Assembly (NCBI GenBank): GCA_963995505.1 | Contig: OZ023180.1 | Coordinates: 1,612,501-1,676,500, forward strand | From: Hypericum androsaemum | Taxonomy: Eukaryota > Streptophyta > Magnoliopsida > Malpighiales > Hypericaceae | Length of the DNA stretch: 64,000 bases | Direction of reading: 5' to 3' | Part shown: positions 35,028 to 44,752 of the stretch, piece after piece | Layout of the letters: each line of letters opens with the position of its first letter | How positions within the stretch are numbered: the stretch's first letter is position 1 | The notes under the pieces: model-generated | The model's input: only the letters and a program-made list of their open reading frames with translations | Told to the model about the DNA's origin: nothing | The model's database searches: none | Program-made: the position numbers and the translations under genes

Positions 35028-35561
35028 AACATGGATAAGGAATACGAGTTCCGTAGATTTTGCAAATTATTGGAAATGTGATATTCAATTATCAGAAATT
35101 TCGATGATAATTTGAAAAATTAGAGCTATATATAGACCTGTTAAAACATATTTTTTGGTACCGACTTGTCATCTCAGTCACCAAGGACGCCTCTATTATT
35201 TCACGATCATTCTACCCTCGAGATAATTGCAGTTTTGGGAGCAGATTTTATGGGGACAAGGCTAATCCCCAAATTTGGGGACTAAAACTTAGATTGTGGC
35301 AATTTAGGTATTAACAAAATAATTAAGGGTAAAATTGGAAAACTAATAAAAACAAAAGGAGAGATGGAAAATTAGCTGCACATTTTTTATGGAAAGACTA
35401 AAAAAGTAAAAAAAAAAATAATAAATCAATCTCACGTTAAAAGAGGAAGGGATTCTTTCTCTCTCTCATTAAATTATTGTCAATTTCAAAAATTCTACCA
35501 CCTACCAGATTATTATTTTTTAAATAAACTCAAAAAACCAAAGAACGAAAATACAATAGAA

Positions 35562-36052
35562 AATCAATATCAGTACGTACTCAAACCAATATCAGTACGT
35601 ACTCAAACCAATATCATTACGTACTCAAACCAATATCAGTACGTACTCAAACCAATATCAGTACGTACTCAAACCAATATCATTACGTACTCAAACCAAT
35701 ATCAGTACGTACTCAAACCAATATCAGTACGTACTCAAACCAATATCACTACGTACTCAAACCAATATCAGTACGTACTCAAACCAATATCATTATGTCT
35801 GAAAACCAATATCAGTACAGACTAAAACCAATGTCAATACGTGCTAAAACCAATATCAATAGGTAATCAAATCAATAACAAGATGTACTCAAACCAATAT
35901 CAATACATACTTAAGCCAATATTATTAGCGATTGAAACCAATATCAGTACAGAGTAAAATCAATATCAGTATAGACAAAAAACAATATCAGTACGTACTC
36001 AAACCAATATCAGTATAGACAAAAACCAATATCAGTACAGAGTAAAACCAAC
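35562..36052. repeat. 22-bp minisatellite with 66-bp higher-order pattern
   Basis: About eleven near-identical 22-bp units (core ACCAATATCAGTACGTACTC) run from 35562 to about 35800; ten more decayed units follow to 36052. In the clean part every third unit differs after ATCA: units 1-2 read GT and unit 3 TT, units 4-5 GT and unit 6 TT, units 7-8 GT and unit 9 CT, unit 10 GT and unit 11 TT. This is a trimer of 66 bp. Confidence 0.9.
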
Positions 36053-36530
36053 ATCGAGTGTGCCTAAGCAACAATCCCAGCATCAAGCGCCCTAACTAGA
36101 GCTTCTTCGTCAATCACGCCTCCTCGGGCAACATTGACTATTCGCACTCGGCGGCAGCCACGGTGTTGGCGGTGGGCGCGTTAACGGCAAGGCACCCGTG
36201 CTCGGTGGCAGCGGCCAGATCCACATTGTCGATCCCGACACCAGCCCGGCCGATGACCTTGAGCCGGCCGGCGGAGGACTCAAACACCTCGCGGGAGACC
36301 TTGGTGGCGCTCCGGACGATGAGCGCGTCGCAGAGGGAGATCTTCGTGTTGAGCTCCTCGGGCGAGAGGTTGTAGGAGCAATCCACGTTGGCGAACTGCT
36401 TCAACAACGCCAGCCCCCGTCCCCGAGCTTCTCGGCGATGAGGACGGTCGGCTTCGCATTTTCCATGGAGGAGGACGTGTAGAGGACGACCATGCGCAGG
36501 CGTCCGCGAGTGGTGCACGGCTTGTCCAGC
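36052..36530 (-). pseudogene. PGDH: Captured fragment of 3-phosphoglycerate dehydrogenase
   Basis: From 36466 the minus strand encodes the PGDH start of the mature enzyme (MENAKPTVLIAEKLG). After a 1-bp frameshift near 36415 it continues LALLKQFANVDCSYNLSPEE, ALIVRSATKVSREVFESS and VGIDNVDLAAATEHGC up to NTVAAAE. It then jumps at about 36141 to IVNVARGGVIDEEALVRALD and reaches a stop (36066-36064) where the family has Gln. Roughly 105-110 residues, including the NAD-binding Rossmann core, are missing. A little of the GC-rich transit-peptide region lies upstream. The intact enzyme makes the first step of plastid serine synthesis. Deletion, frameshift and stop rule out function. Placement inside element A suggests capture. 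Confidence 0.85.
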
Positions 36531-36881
36531 AGCGGCAGCGTCGGCTCTTCAACCCAGCGACGTGGGTGGAGGGTGAGAAGAAGAAGAAGAAGAAGAAGAG
36601 GAAGAGACACGAGGAATTTTTTATGGAGGAGGGAGAGAGAGAAAAAGAAGAAGAATAAAAGAAAGAGACGTGGGAGAGATAGTGGGTTGTGTTTAATTGA
36701 TATCTTTTTTTTTGAAGGAGTATTAATTGGGTATCTTTTATTGTTTGAAAAAGTCAAAAATGTCCCTGATTGGTTATTGACCATCAGATTTGAAGTTTTT
36801 TTTAAAAAATGAATCTAATGGTCCAAAATCTAGTCCCCACCTATGGACAAGATTTTTTTAGTCCCCACTCAATCCATCCTC

Positions 36882-37882
36882 GTTTTCAGAGCCCATAACA
36901 ACTGTATTTCTGTTGAAACCACATTATCTGCAAATTCAAGAGCATCCTCCTTAATTATCCCACGTACTCAACTTGTTATTTCTCCTAGCCCACCATGCAT
37001 GTACGCCAGCGCATTTGCACAAGGAACAAGTAGTAATTAAGACGGGAGAAAAAGTTCCCAACCAGCAATTTAAGCAACTTGAGACATTGCTAAAATATTA
37101 CACCTCATCTAGTCAGAGCCGAAGTGTAGTTAAACTTTCATTTATGGCATGTTTCACAACATTATATTGTCATCACCAATATTACCCGCTTCTCTTTTCC
37201 CGAAACTACCTAGTATTCGGATAATCACCAATCTATTAACAATTGCTCCGGCGTCAAAGGGTTTTAAGGCACAGACTCTTTTGTTGAGAGTTGTGACGAG
37301 AATCTGTCAACTGGCGACAGCAAGTTAATTGGCGATCGTCAATGGTGAGTTACATAATGTGTTGGCCTCGGGGAACTTGCGACAATCAATTAACTAGCGA
37401 CCGCAAGTTATGGCAACAACTGTTTTCCTGTTTAGCTCGGACTTTATTTTCGACTTCTAGGTCGACCTATCTAGTGTGCAAGGGTTTGTCTATTATATAA
37501 AGACATGTTACCCTAGTTGATGTATGACTTTGTGACTCGGTTATTCATCAATAAAAGCTCTCCTTTCTCCCCGTGGACGTAGGCATCAGGCTGAACCGCG
37601 TAATCTTCTGTATCCATTATTCACGTTCTTGATCTCTTGATATCCTCGATTTTCTAACATGTGGCTCGTTGTTTGCTATAAATGCAGCGTCATTCATTTC
37701 CACAACATAAATACATCACCTAAAATAGAAGAAAATTTTAAATATAATTTAACAATGCTCGGTTATGAATATCTGATATTTCAAAAAGAAAATGGTTAAC
37801 ATTGTAATGTAACACCCAGACTTGACAAAAAGATAAAACTATATACATGAAGATATCAGCTGAGAAACACCAATTCTACGAG
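36882..37882. other. Intergenic and promoter of second LRX-like gene
   Basis: No gene seen. GCGAC-rich words (TGGCGACAGCAAG, AGCGACCGCAAG) near 37310-37410 are repeated but unidentified. CTATATAC at 37839-37846 is the likely TATA box of the next gene. Confidence 0.5.
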
Positions 37883-39069
37883 ATGAAGAGCTCATTTCTC
37901 AACTTAGCAATTTTAGGAGTCCTCATTACTTTACAATTTCTCTCCATTAACCCATCTCATAGCCAAGAGTTCCCTTTCCCCAATGTGACCATCACAAACC
38001 CAAGACTTTTACAAGCCTACATAGCCCTCCAGGCCTGGAAACTCGCCATCGTCTCCGACCCACAAGGGTTCACCTCCAATTGGGTCGGCCCAGAAGTTTG
38101 CAGCTACACCGGAGTTTACTGTGCTCCGGCACCGGACGACCCTAAGGTCAGCCCGCGCCGGCATTTTTTTTAGTTACATTTTTTGTTTACTGGTGTAACA
38201 ACCATCGCCCATTTGGCTAATCCAATGTCTCTCAGGTCCTTACGGTCGCCGGGATAGACCTGAACCACGCCAAAATAGCCGGATTCCTCCCGAAAGAGCT
38301 CGGCCTCCTCAAGGATCTAGCTCTCTTCCACCTCAACTCTAACGAATTCTACGGTACAATTCCCGACAGCTTCATCGAGCTCCGGCTTCTATTCGAGCTA
38401 GACCTTAGCAACAACCTGTTCAGTGGCACATTCCCTTTCGTAGTCCTCGCCCTCCCTTCCCTAAAATTCCTCGACATAAGATACAACAAGTTCTTCGGCC
38501 ACATCCCGCCGGAACTCTTCGACCTCAAGCTCGACGCGCTCTTCATCAACAACAACAAGTTCGTGTCTCTCCTACCCGACAACCTCGGGAACTCTCCCGT
38601 CTCCGTCTTCGTCGCCTCCAGCAACTTCATTACAGGGTGCATCCCCCCGAGCGTGGCCCGAATGGGACACACCCTGGAAGAGATGATCATGTCGAACCTC
38701 GCACTGACCGGATGTTTCCGGCCCGAACTAGGGCAAGTTAAAGAGCTGAGAGTTCTCGACGTCAGCTTTAACGAGCTGAAGGGGCCGTTGCCGGACTCGT
38801 TAGGGATGTTGGAGAACTTGGAGCAGCTAAATGTAGCTCACAACAAGCTGTCCGGTCCGATTCCGACGAGCATATGCACGTTGCCCAAGTTGGAGAACTT
38901 CATTTATTTCTTCAACTACTTCAACGACGAGCCTCCGGTTTGCCTCCGGCTGCCCGGAAACGACGACCGGGAGAACTGTATTCCCGGTAGGCCGCTCCAG
39001 CGGTCGCCTGAAGAATGCGGGATTTTCTACGCGTTGTATTTTCCGTGCGAGGCCATTCCCTGCTTGTAA
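37883..39069 (+). CDS. LRX-like leucine-rich repeat wall protein, no extensin tail
   Basis: Two exons, 37883-38146 and 38236-39069, encode 365 aa. An upstream in-frame ATG at 37847 would add 12 residues. I prefer 37883 because the signal peptide (MKSSFLNLAILGVLITL) starts there and the TATA box at about 37839 lies too close to the first ATG. The same blocks as in the 30065 gene follow in order: NPRLLQAYIALQAWK, CSYTGVYCAPAPDDP, about ten LRRs (LFELDLSNNLFSGTFP, LEQLNVAHNKLSGPIP) and NCIPGRPLQRSPEEC, then the chain stops at AIPCL with no proline-rich tail. A phase-0 intron splits APDDPK from VLTVAGIDLNH, where the 30065 paralog is continuous. A secreted RALF- or wall-related role is inferred from LRX proteins. 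Confidence 0.9.
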
Positions 39070-39588
39070 TTCGCAGCTACCGGAGCTCCGGCGCCACCGC
39101 GAAAGGGTGCCGGAGAGAGCAAACTTGGGGCCTGATTACTTGGCTCGTTTATTCAATTTTTTGTTTTTAGTCCCTTTTTTTATTTTTTATAGCTGATTTA
39201 ATATCTGTATATTACTTTTACGGAGTTTAAAGTCAATTAATCATAAGTTGGTTTGATGTTGAAAGTATTATAACAGTTATTCACACTAAGTGGTAATTTT
39301 TAATCTAAAAATAAAAATAGGATTACATAGAAAAAAAAGTGAAATTTTAGTCATTGAAACAACAAAATTATAATTATATTTTAAATAAGTAAAATTTGTA
39401 TTATCAATGGTTCTCTGTATAATGTGTACTTAAGAAGTACTTCATCGGAATAACATTTCTTAAGCGGGATAAAATCGACGAGGTCCGAAATTATAATTAA
39501 ACTATTCCCATATTAAAAAATTACCGCATAGACTTTGCTTTCGCCCATGCTAGCTAGTTCTGTTTCATACTTGAAGCAGAGAACAGTT

Positions 39589-39622
39589 TTTTTTTAAAGG
39601 AAGCAGGGTTTTGAGAAGAGAA
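39589..39622 (-). mobile_element. Small poly(A) insertion, 34 nt
   Basis: A 34-nt insert starting with seven T, then AAAGGAAGCAGGG, lies between GAAGCAGAGAACAGTT (39573-39588) and GAAGCAGATGACAGTT (39623-39638), 14 of 16 identical. The minus strand ends TTCCTTTAAAAAAA, like the insert at 35015-35027. Confidence 0.6.
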
Positions 39623-39807
39623 GAAGCAGATGACAGTTACCAACTGCAATAACTACATTCAGTCTTTTCCAATAGATCACTTACCAATAAACAGAGGGTA
39701 TTGTTTTCCGAGTTCAAATTATTAGAATACAATAATATTAAATATTTATTATAAAAGTTTTGTCGGATACAGAGTGTTATAAAATAAAAAAATATATCAC
39801 ATTCGAC

Positions 39808-39822
39808 ATACTTATAAAAAAA
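39808..39822 (+). mobile_element. Micro-insertion of a LINE 3' tip
   Basis: Fifteen nt (ATACTTATAAAAAAA) lie between ATCACATTCGAC (39796-39807) and ATCACTTTTGAC (39823-39834), 10 of 12 identical. The insert equals the 3' tip of the LINE at 63422. Confidence 0.5.
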
Positions 39823-40322
39823 ATCACTTTTGACCTGCAGTATTAAAACAAGAAAATACTTTCACAAATAACGTATATATCTACTTTTAAAAAAACAACC
39901 AGACGATAACTAGCAATATTTGTGAAAAATAAATCTTCTTTTCCTACCGCAATTTTTTCCCACCGGATTTTATCGCGGTAAAATTTTGGCAAAGTTGACA
40001 GTCGTAATCTCTCAAAATAAAATTGCACATGAAGTATGTTGTAAATATTATTATTAACAAACTTTATCTTATAAAAAGATTGACACAAAATGGTATGGAA
40101 ACTTTTTTTGTCTTTTTCATCCCGTCTGAGAAGTAAAAAATTTCAGTTCAAAATTAATTTGTAATAACTCATTATCCTAAAAAATATTTGGAACAAAAAA
40201 GGAGAATTCTTGCAATCTTAATTTATAAGAAATTACTCCTCAAAAAATATTTTTTTAAGAAATTAATAGTCACCCGTAAGACATGGAGCATAGTTATCCC
40301 GGAAAATGAAAATGAATTGAAA

Positions 40323-40452
40323 AGCCCAACCCAAAAGCCCAAATTTAAACCCACGATCCCCCGCCCGCACACGATACATACCCTAAAACCTACCTAGATC
40401 ATCATCGTATAAAAAGCGGCGAACCAGAAATTAGGGTTCTCTCTCTCTTGGC
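40323..40452 (+). promoter_or_regulatory. RPS3A: RPS3A promoter: site II motifs, TATA, telobox, TOP-like start
   Basis: Two AGCCCA sites (40323-40328, 40337-40342) are site II-type elements, TATAAAAA is at 40408-40415, and TTAGGGTT (40431-40438) is a telobox. A pyrimidine run (TTCTCTCTCTCTCTTGG) follows at the expected start. This set is typical of plant ribosomal protein genes and their growth-coupled (TCP and telobox-factor) control. Confidence 0.75.
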
Positions 40453-40514
40453 ACACTCCAGGCTCGCAGCTATCCCCCCCGCCACCTCGAAGAAGAAGAG
40501 CCTTCACTCCAACC

Positions 40515-42343
40515 ATGGCGGTCGGGTACGCTCTCTCTCTCTCTCTTGTCTCTCTCTCTCTCTTGTCTCTCTCTCTCTCTCTCTCTCTCTTGTCTCTCTC
40601 TCTCTCTCTCTTGTCTCTCTCACTCTCTAAATATCTGGAAATCTAGGCTAGTCGTTGACGCCGGCGGCTGTTTTCTATTTTCAGGAAGAACAAGAGGATC
40701 TCCAAGGGCAAAAAGGGCGGCAAGAAGAAGGCGTAAGTTGGTTGACATTTTTCAACCTTTTGGATCTTGAGATTTTTCGATTTATTATTATTATTATTAT
40801 TTGATTTGTTGTTGGAATTTAACAGCCAGGATCCCTTCGCCAAGAAGGACTGGTACGACATTAAGGCGCCTTCACTCTTCAACGTCAAGAATGTTGGCAA
40901 GACTCTCGTTACCCGTACCCAGGGTACCAAGGTAATTTATATAATTTTCTTTTTTTTAATATTAGCCATGTACATTAGGGTTTAGTTTCTTTATTTTGTT
41001 TGTATTTGGTTCATGTGATTAGGAGCTTGTTTGGTTGTGGTCTGGATGGCTTTATTCATTTTTTTTGGCACAATTTTGGAGTCATTTTGAGTAGCAATCG
41101 GAGAATATCTGTGGTCGGTTTTGATCATTCTTCATATGATTGCCTGGAATCGCTAATGCCTATGTGAACATACATAGTAGAGCTGTTTCGAATTGCTATG
41201 TAATTTTGGAGTATGTGTTACTATCGTGTTTAACGATCAATTTATAACTTTTATGTGTTGATTAGAACATTTCAGGTTTACTCATTGTTAATTTATTGTT
41301 CTGTAACAGATTGCTTCCGACGGTCTGAAGCACAGAGTGTTTGAGGTCTCCTTGGCTGATCTTCAGAATGATGAAGACCATGCTTACAGGAAGATCCGTT
41401 TGAGGGCTGAAGATGTCCAAGGAAAGAATGTCTTGACAAACTTCTGGGTATGTGGATGTTGAATGTCCGTCTACTGGCTTAATTAATGGTTACTTTTTTT
41501 TCCATAGTGATTTAGTTTTTTGTTTATTGTTACAGGGCATGGACTTTACTACCGACAAGGTGAGGTCTTTGGTGAGGAAGTGGCAAACTTTGATCGAAGC
41601 TAATGTTGATGTCAAGACTACTGACAACTATACTTTGAGACTATTCTGCATCGGCTTTACCAAGAGACGCCCCAATCAGGTTAAGAGGACCTGTTATGCC
41701 CAGTCCAGCCAGATCAGACAGGTAAGTTTGCAGTTACATGGTCTCAAAATGATTGATTTTGCTAATCGTTGCTAATCCTGGGATTGTTTATGCAGATTCG
41801 TCGCAAGATGACTGAAATCATGATTGCTCAATCTTCTTCATGTGACCTCAAGGAATTGGTGAAGAAGTTCATTCCTGAGGTTATTGGGAAGGAGATTGAG
41901 AAGGCTACTACAAGCATCTACCCTCTTCAAAATGTCTTCATCAGGAAGGTCAAGATTTTGAAAGCTCCCAAGTTTGATCTTGGAAAGCTGATGGAGGCAA
42001 GTCTTTTCACCATATGATTTATTTATCATTATCGATCTCTAGTATTTAATGTCCAGTTACCTATCGCTTGCTTAAACTTCCCGAAGATTAGTTTGGGGAA
42101 TTGATAATTTTGGTATTGTGTGGATCAAATCAGTCGTGGTCAAGAATATTTTTCATGAATATGTTGTTTAAACTTTGGTCTTAGTCTGTATGGGTAATGG
42201 TGATTCTACTCTTAATGGTGCTTAAATTTTTTCTACTTGAGCAGGTTCATGGTGATATATCAGATGATACCGGCTCGAAGATCGAAAGGCCGGCTGATGA
42301 AATAATGGCAGAGGCCCCTGCTGAAATTGCTCAAGTCTCTTGA
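40515..42343 (+). CDS. RPS3A: 40S ribosomal protein S3a (eS1)
   Basis: Seven exons: 40515-40525, 40685-40732, 40826-40931, 41310-41447, 41536-41721, 41796-41996 and 42245-42343, giving 262 aa, the usual plant length. The first exon is only 11 nt (MAVG). The protein has the Lys-rich start ([15 protein letters not shown]), [40 protein letters not shown] and the acidic C-terminus. eS1 sits in the head-platform area of the small ribosomal subunit near the mRNA exit. Intron 6 begins GC, not GT (GAG|GCAAGT), and ends CAG; no GT choice keeps the frame, so it is a GC-AG intron. Intron 1 contains a long CT tract. No damage was seen. Confidence 0.97.
40527..40630 (+). repeat. (CT)n microsatellite with TTG breaks in RPS3A intron 1
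   Basis: Blocks of CT repeats are separated by TTGT at roughly 12-28 base steps. The tract starts four bases after the donor GT of intron 1 and fills most of its first 100 bases. Confidence 0.9.
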
Positions 42344-42840
42344 ATTCTCTCCAATGGCATCTTTTTGTAGTGTCCGTTTTGTGACTTGTACTTGGAGCGG
42401 ATTCTAGAAAATTGTTCTATTTGATATATGTTTTCTTTATCTATGAACCTGGGTTAAGCTAGACCTTTTATCTTACATTTTAATCGAGAAGACAAAACAG
42501 CCATTGAATGTTGATCGATCCCCTTTCTCCAACTTGATGTCGTTTCTGGGTTGCCTTTATCTGATCTATCTATTTTTGTTGCTTGTGTTTTTAATGATGT
42601 GCAAAATGTTCTGATCCACCAATTAGTTGATGATAGCTTAGCTACTAGTCGATTGGTAGAGAGAGTTTTGTTAGCTTTTGTAAATGAGTATGCCCTTTGT
42701 TTTTTGTGCTAGGCTACTTTCTGAACCCAAGTTCTAGGAACTGGTTTTCCATCAATTCCTCTCTACATATTGTGAATGGTCGTCCTTTTGATTATCCTCA
42801 CTTTCTCTGCACCTGATCCAAGAGGTGATAGATAAGCTAG

Positions 42841-43269
42841 GGTTTGGATTGGGTACGGAGTGAAAGAATTGATTCCGTACGGTTTGGACTGAAGGGGGAT
42901 CGCAGCGGCAAGCTCAGGTATGTGACAATGGCAAAATGCAGTTATGTGATAATGGCAAGTGCAGTTATGTGATAATGGAATTTGTTTTTGTGAAAATGGC
43001 AAGTTCCCATTGATGATAATGGCACGCATAGTTTTTTTTATTTTGGTCCTCCATGTTTTAGCATTTTTGCAAAAAGGTCATACTGGCATGCACTGTTATG
43101 TAATACTGGCGTGCGTAGTTATGTGATAATGGCATTTGTATCTGGCCTGTGTTTGTGCATAGTTTTTTTCATTTTGGACCCCGTATTTTAGCGCGTTTGC
43201 AAAAAAGTCCCCACGTGTTTTCATTCTAAACAGTTCGGAATAGTGGCATTCCGTACCCAATCCATACCC
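42841..43269. mobile_element. Mutator-like element E
   Basis: Left end GGTTTGGATTGGGTACGG; right end on the minus strand GGGTATGGATTGGGTACGG. Flanks GATAAGCTAG (42831-42840) and GATAAACTAG (43270-43279) match 9 of 10. Inside, GTTATGTGATAATGGCA-type units recur about five times. No coding sequence. Confidence 0.75.
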
Positions 43270-43349
43270 GATAAACTAGTAGTCGATTGGTAGAACCTTT
43301 CATAAATTAGTATGCCCTTTGTTTTTTCCGCTTGGCTACTTTGTGAACT

Positions 43350-43631
43350 GTGGTCGGATTTGGTGGGGACTGGGCTACTTCCATGGATAGGAGATTAACA
43401 CAAATTAATATCATTACACATACAAATCAATATTAGTTCACATGCAATTTAATTTCATTTCACATGCAAATCAGTCTGATGCACACCAATATCATTTTAC
43501 ATGCAAACTAATATCATTTCACATGTAAACAATTATTGACCATCAGATTTAAAGACAATCAAATATGATGGTCCAAATTTAGTCCCCTCCGTATGGACAT
43601 CTTTTATGTAGTTCCCACTGAATCCGAAACC
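43350..43631. mobile_element. Mutator-like element B
   Basis: Left end GTGGTCGGATTTGGTGGGG; right end on the minus strand GGTTTCGGATTCAGTGGG. The right subterminal part (GACCATCAGATTTAAAG, GATGGTCCAAATTTAGTCCC) matches elements A and C. Flanking 9-mers TTGTGAACT and TTCTAAACC agree at 6 of 9. The inside holds five or six decayed AATATCATT units, a short form of the same minisatellite. Confidence 0.65.
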
Positions 43632-44115
43632 TTCTAAACCTAAGTTTTAGGCATTGAATTTTTGTTAATTTTTCTCTACGTGTTGTACCATTAGATCAAA
43701 TGGTATTTGACGTATGCCCTTTGTTTTTCGAATAGTGGTCCTTTTGATTATCCTCACTTTCTGCGAGCCAACTCCATGATCGGGCTATTCTTTTTTCATT
43801 TAGCAGTAAGAAACCCTAAGAAAACTCCTTTTTGCAAACCTGACGCAAAAGAACTTGCGTCATTGTAGTTTCATTTTTTGGGTCAGGTGCTGCGTCATTG
43901 TTGTTTTGGTCAAGAAATGTGGACACTTTTATGCCCCGCTTTTATAAAAAAATCCATCGAGGATTAATTAGCCTCTAGACTCTATATCCCCTCCAAGTTG
44001 TTCCAATTGTCAAATTGCGTGCTATCTGTCAATCTCCACTTACATCATTTTTCCATTGAACACTTAAAAATCAACTTGTAAGCACCAAAAGTCCATTTTA
44101 TCTGATGGCATAATG

Positions 44116-44292
44116 TAGGGCTGAGCAAGTTGGACGAACCGGATTGAACTGGGAAAAATGGATCAAATCGAAATTAGATTTTTTATATTATCTAGACCAG
44201 ACTGGACCGTTTTCCTTTTTGGTCTGGTCCGGTCTTTTTTTTGATTTGGTTTGGTTCGGTTTAACAGTTTTTAGTTTATTTGCTCACCTCTA
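44116..44292. mobile_element. hAT-like MITE (TAGGGCTGAGCAA family)
   Basis: Starts TAGGGCTGAGCAAGTTGG and ends TTTGCTCACCTCTA. Flanking 8-mers GCATAATG (44108-44115) and GTATAATG (44293-44300) match 7 of 8. The inside has GGTCTGGTCCGGTC-type words. It is a shorter sister of 32100-32412. Confidence 0.8.
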
Positions 44293-44752
44293 GTATAATG
44301 CATCAGATAATTATTCTAATTTAGTCATAAGTTTTGGATTCAACAATTTCAAATTCGAACAAAACAATGTTAAATTTTGGTAAGAAAAAACTCTACCACA
44401 TCATGATGATCTGCCATGTTTATCGATTCTGAAGATGTCTACATACATGGTTTGGCCAATAAAAAACTTGGTTATTAAATACGGTTAGTCAATAATTCAA
44501 TGCCATACACAGAGCAAACGCTTGCGTGGGGTCGGTGAGCTACTATTCCCAGTCTTCAAAAGAAACAAAAAAGTCAACATCTACAGACAAACACATGGAT
44601 CACGCCATCCCAAATTGCTACAAAGGAGACTAATATGAAGTGATAAAATTCGGACAGACAACGCTCAACTTTGAATATAAATCTTTCGACTTGTACAAAG
44701 GAAGCCAACTCTTTAAGAAGAGCTACTGAGCTCAAGATCCCATCATCTGAAA

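Larger units (their letters stand above)
33772..35240. other. Intergenic between two Mutator-like elements
   Basis: No gene seen. The motif ACGGATATATGCCGTTT occurs twice (34658 and 34727 area). Two micro-insertions are listed separately. Confidence 0.5.
35241..36881. mobile_element. Mutator-like element A (Pack-MULE-like) with minisatellite and PGDH piece
   Basis: Flanks GTTTTGGGA (35232-35240) and GTTTTCAGA (36882-36890) match 7 of 9. The left end has GATTTTATGGGGAC; the right end on the minus strand has GATGGATTGAGTGGGGAC. The right subterminal stretch (GGTGGGGACTAGATTTTGG, then ACCATTAGATTC) matches elements B and C. The element carries a 22-bp minisatellite (35562-36052) next to a piece of a 3-phosphoglycerate dehydrogenase gene (36052-36530), which makes it look like a gene-capturing Pack-MULE. 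Terminal repeats are degenerate; borders are good to a few bases. Confidence 0.65.
39070..40320. other. Intergenic, two micro-insertions
   Basis: Holds the LRX-like 3' UTR and AT-rich DNA. No gene seen. Confidence 0.5.
42639..43768. repeat. Segmental duplication split by two Mutator-like elements
   Basis: CTAGTCGATTGGTAGA and TATGCCCTTTGTTTTT occur at 42645-42705 and again at 43275-43328. TCCTTTTGATTATCCTCACT occurs at 42783 and 43739. The two copies of this RPS3A 3' flank are interrupted by element E (42841-43269) and element B (43350-43631). Confidence 0.75.

Noticed and set aside
35562..36052. Regular repeats resembling a CRISPR array
   Set aside because: Units are contiguous 22-mers without unique spacers, in a plant nuclear sequence with no cas genes; it is a minisatellite.
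36163..36482. Two plus-strand open frames in GC-rich DNA
   Set aside because: They are antisense shadows of the PGDH fragment.
40448..40770. Ser/Leu repeat open frames
   Set aside because: They are translations of the CT microsatellite in RPS3A intron 1.
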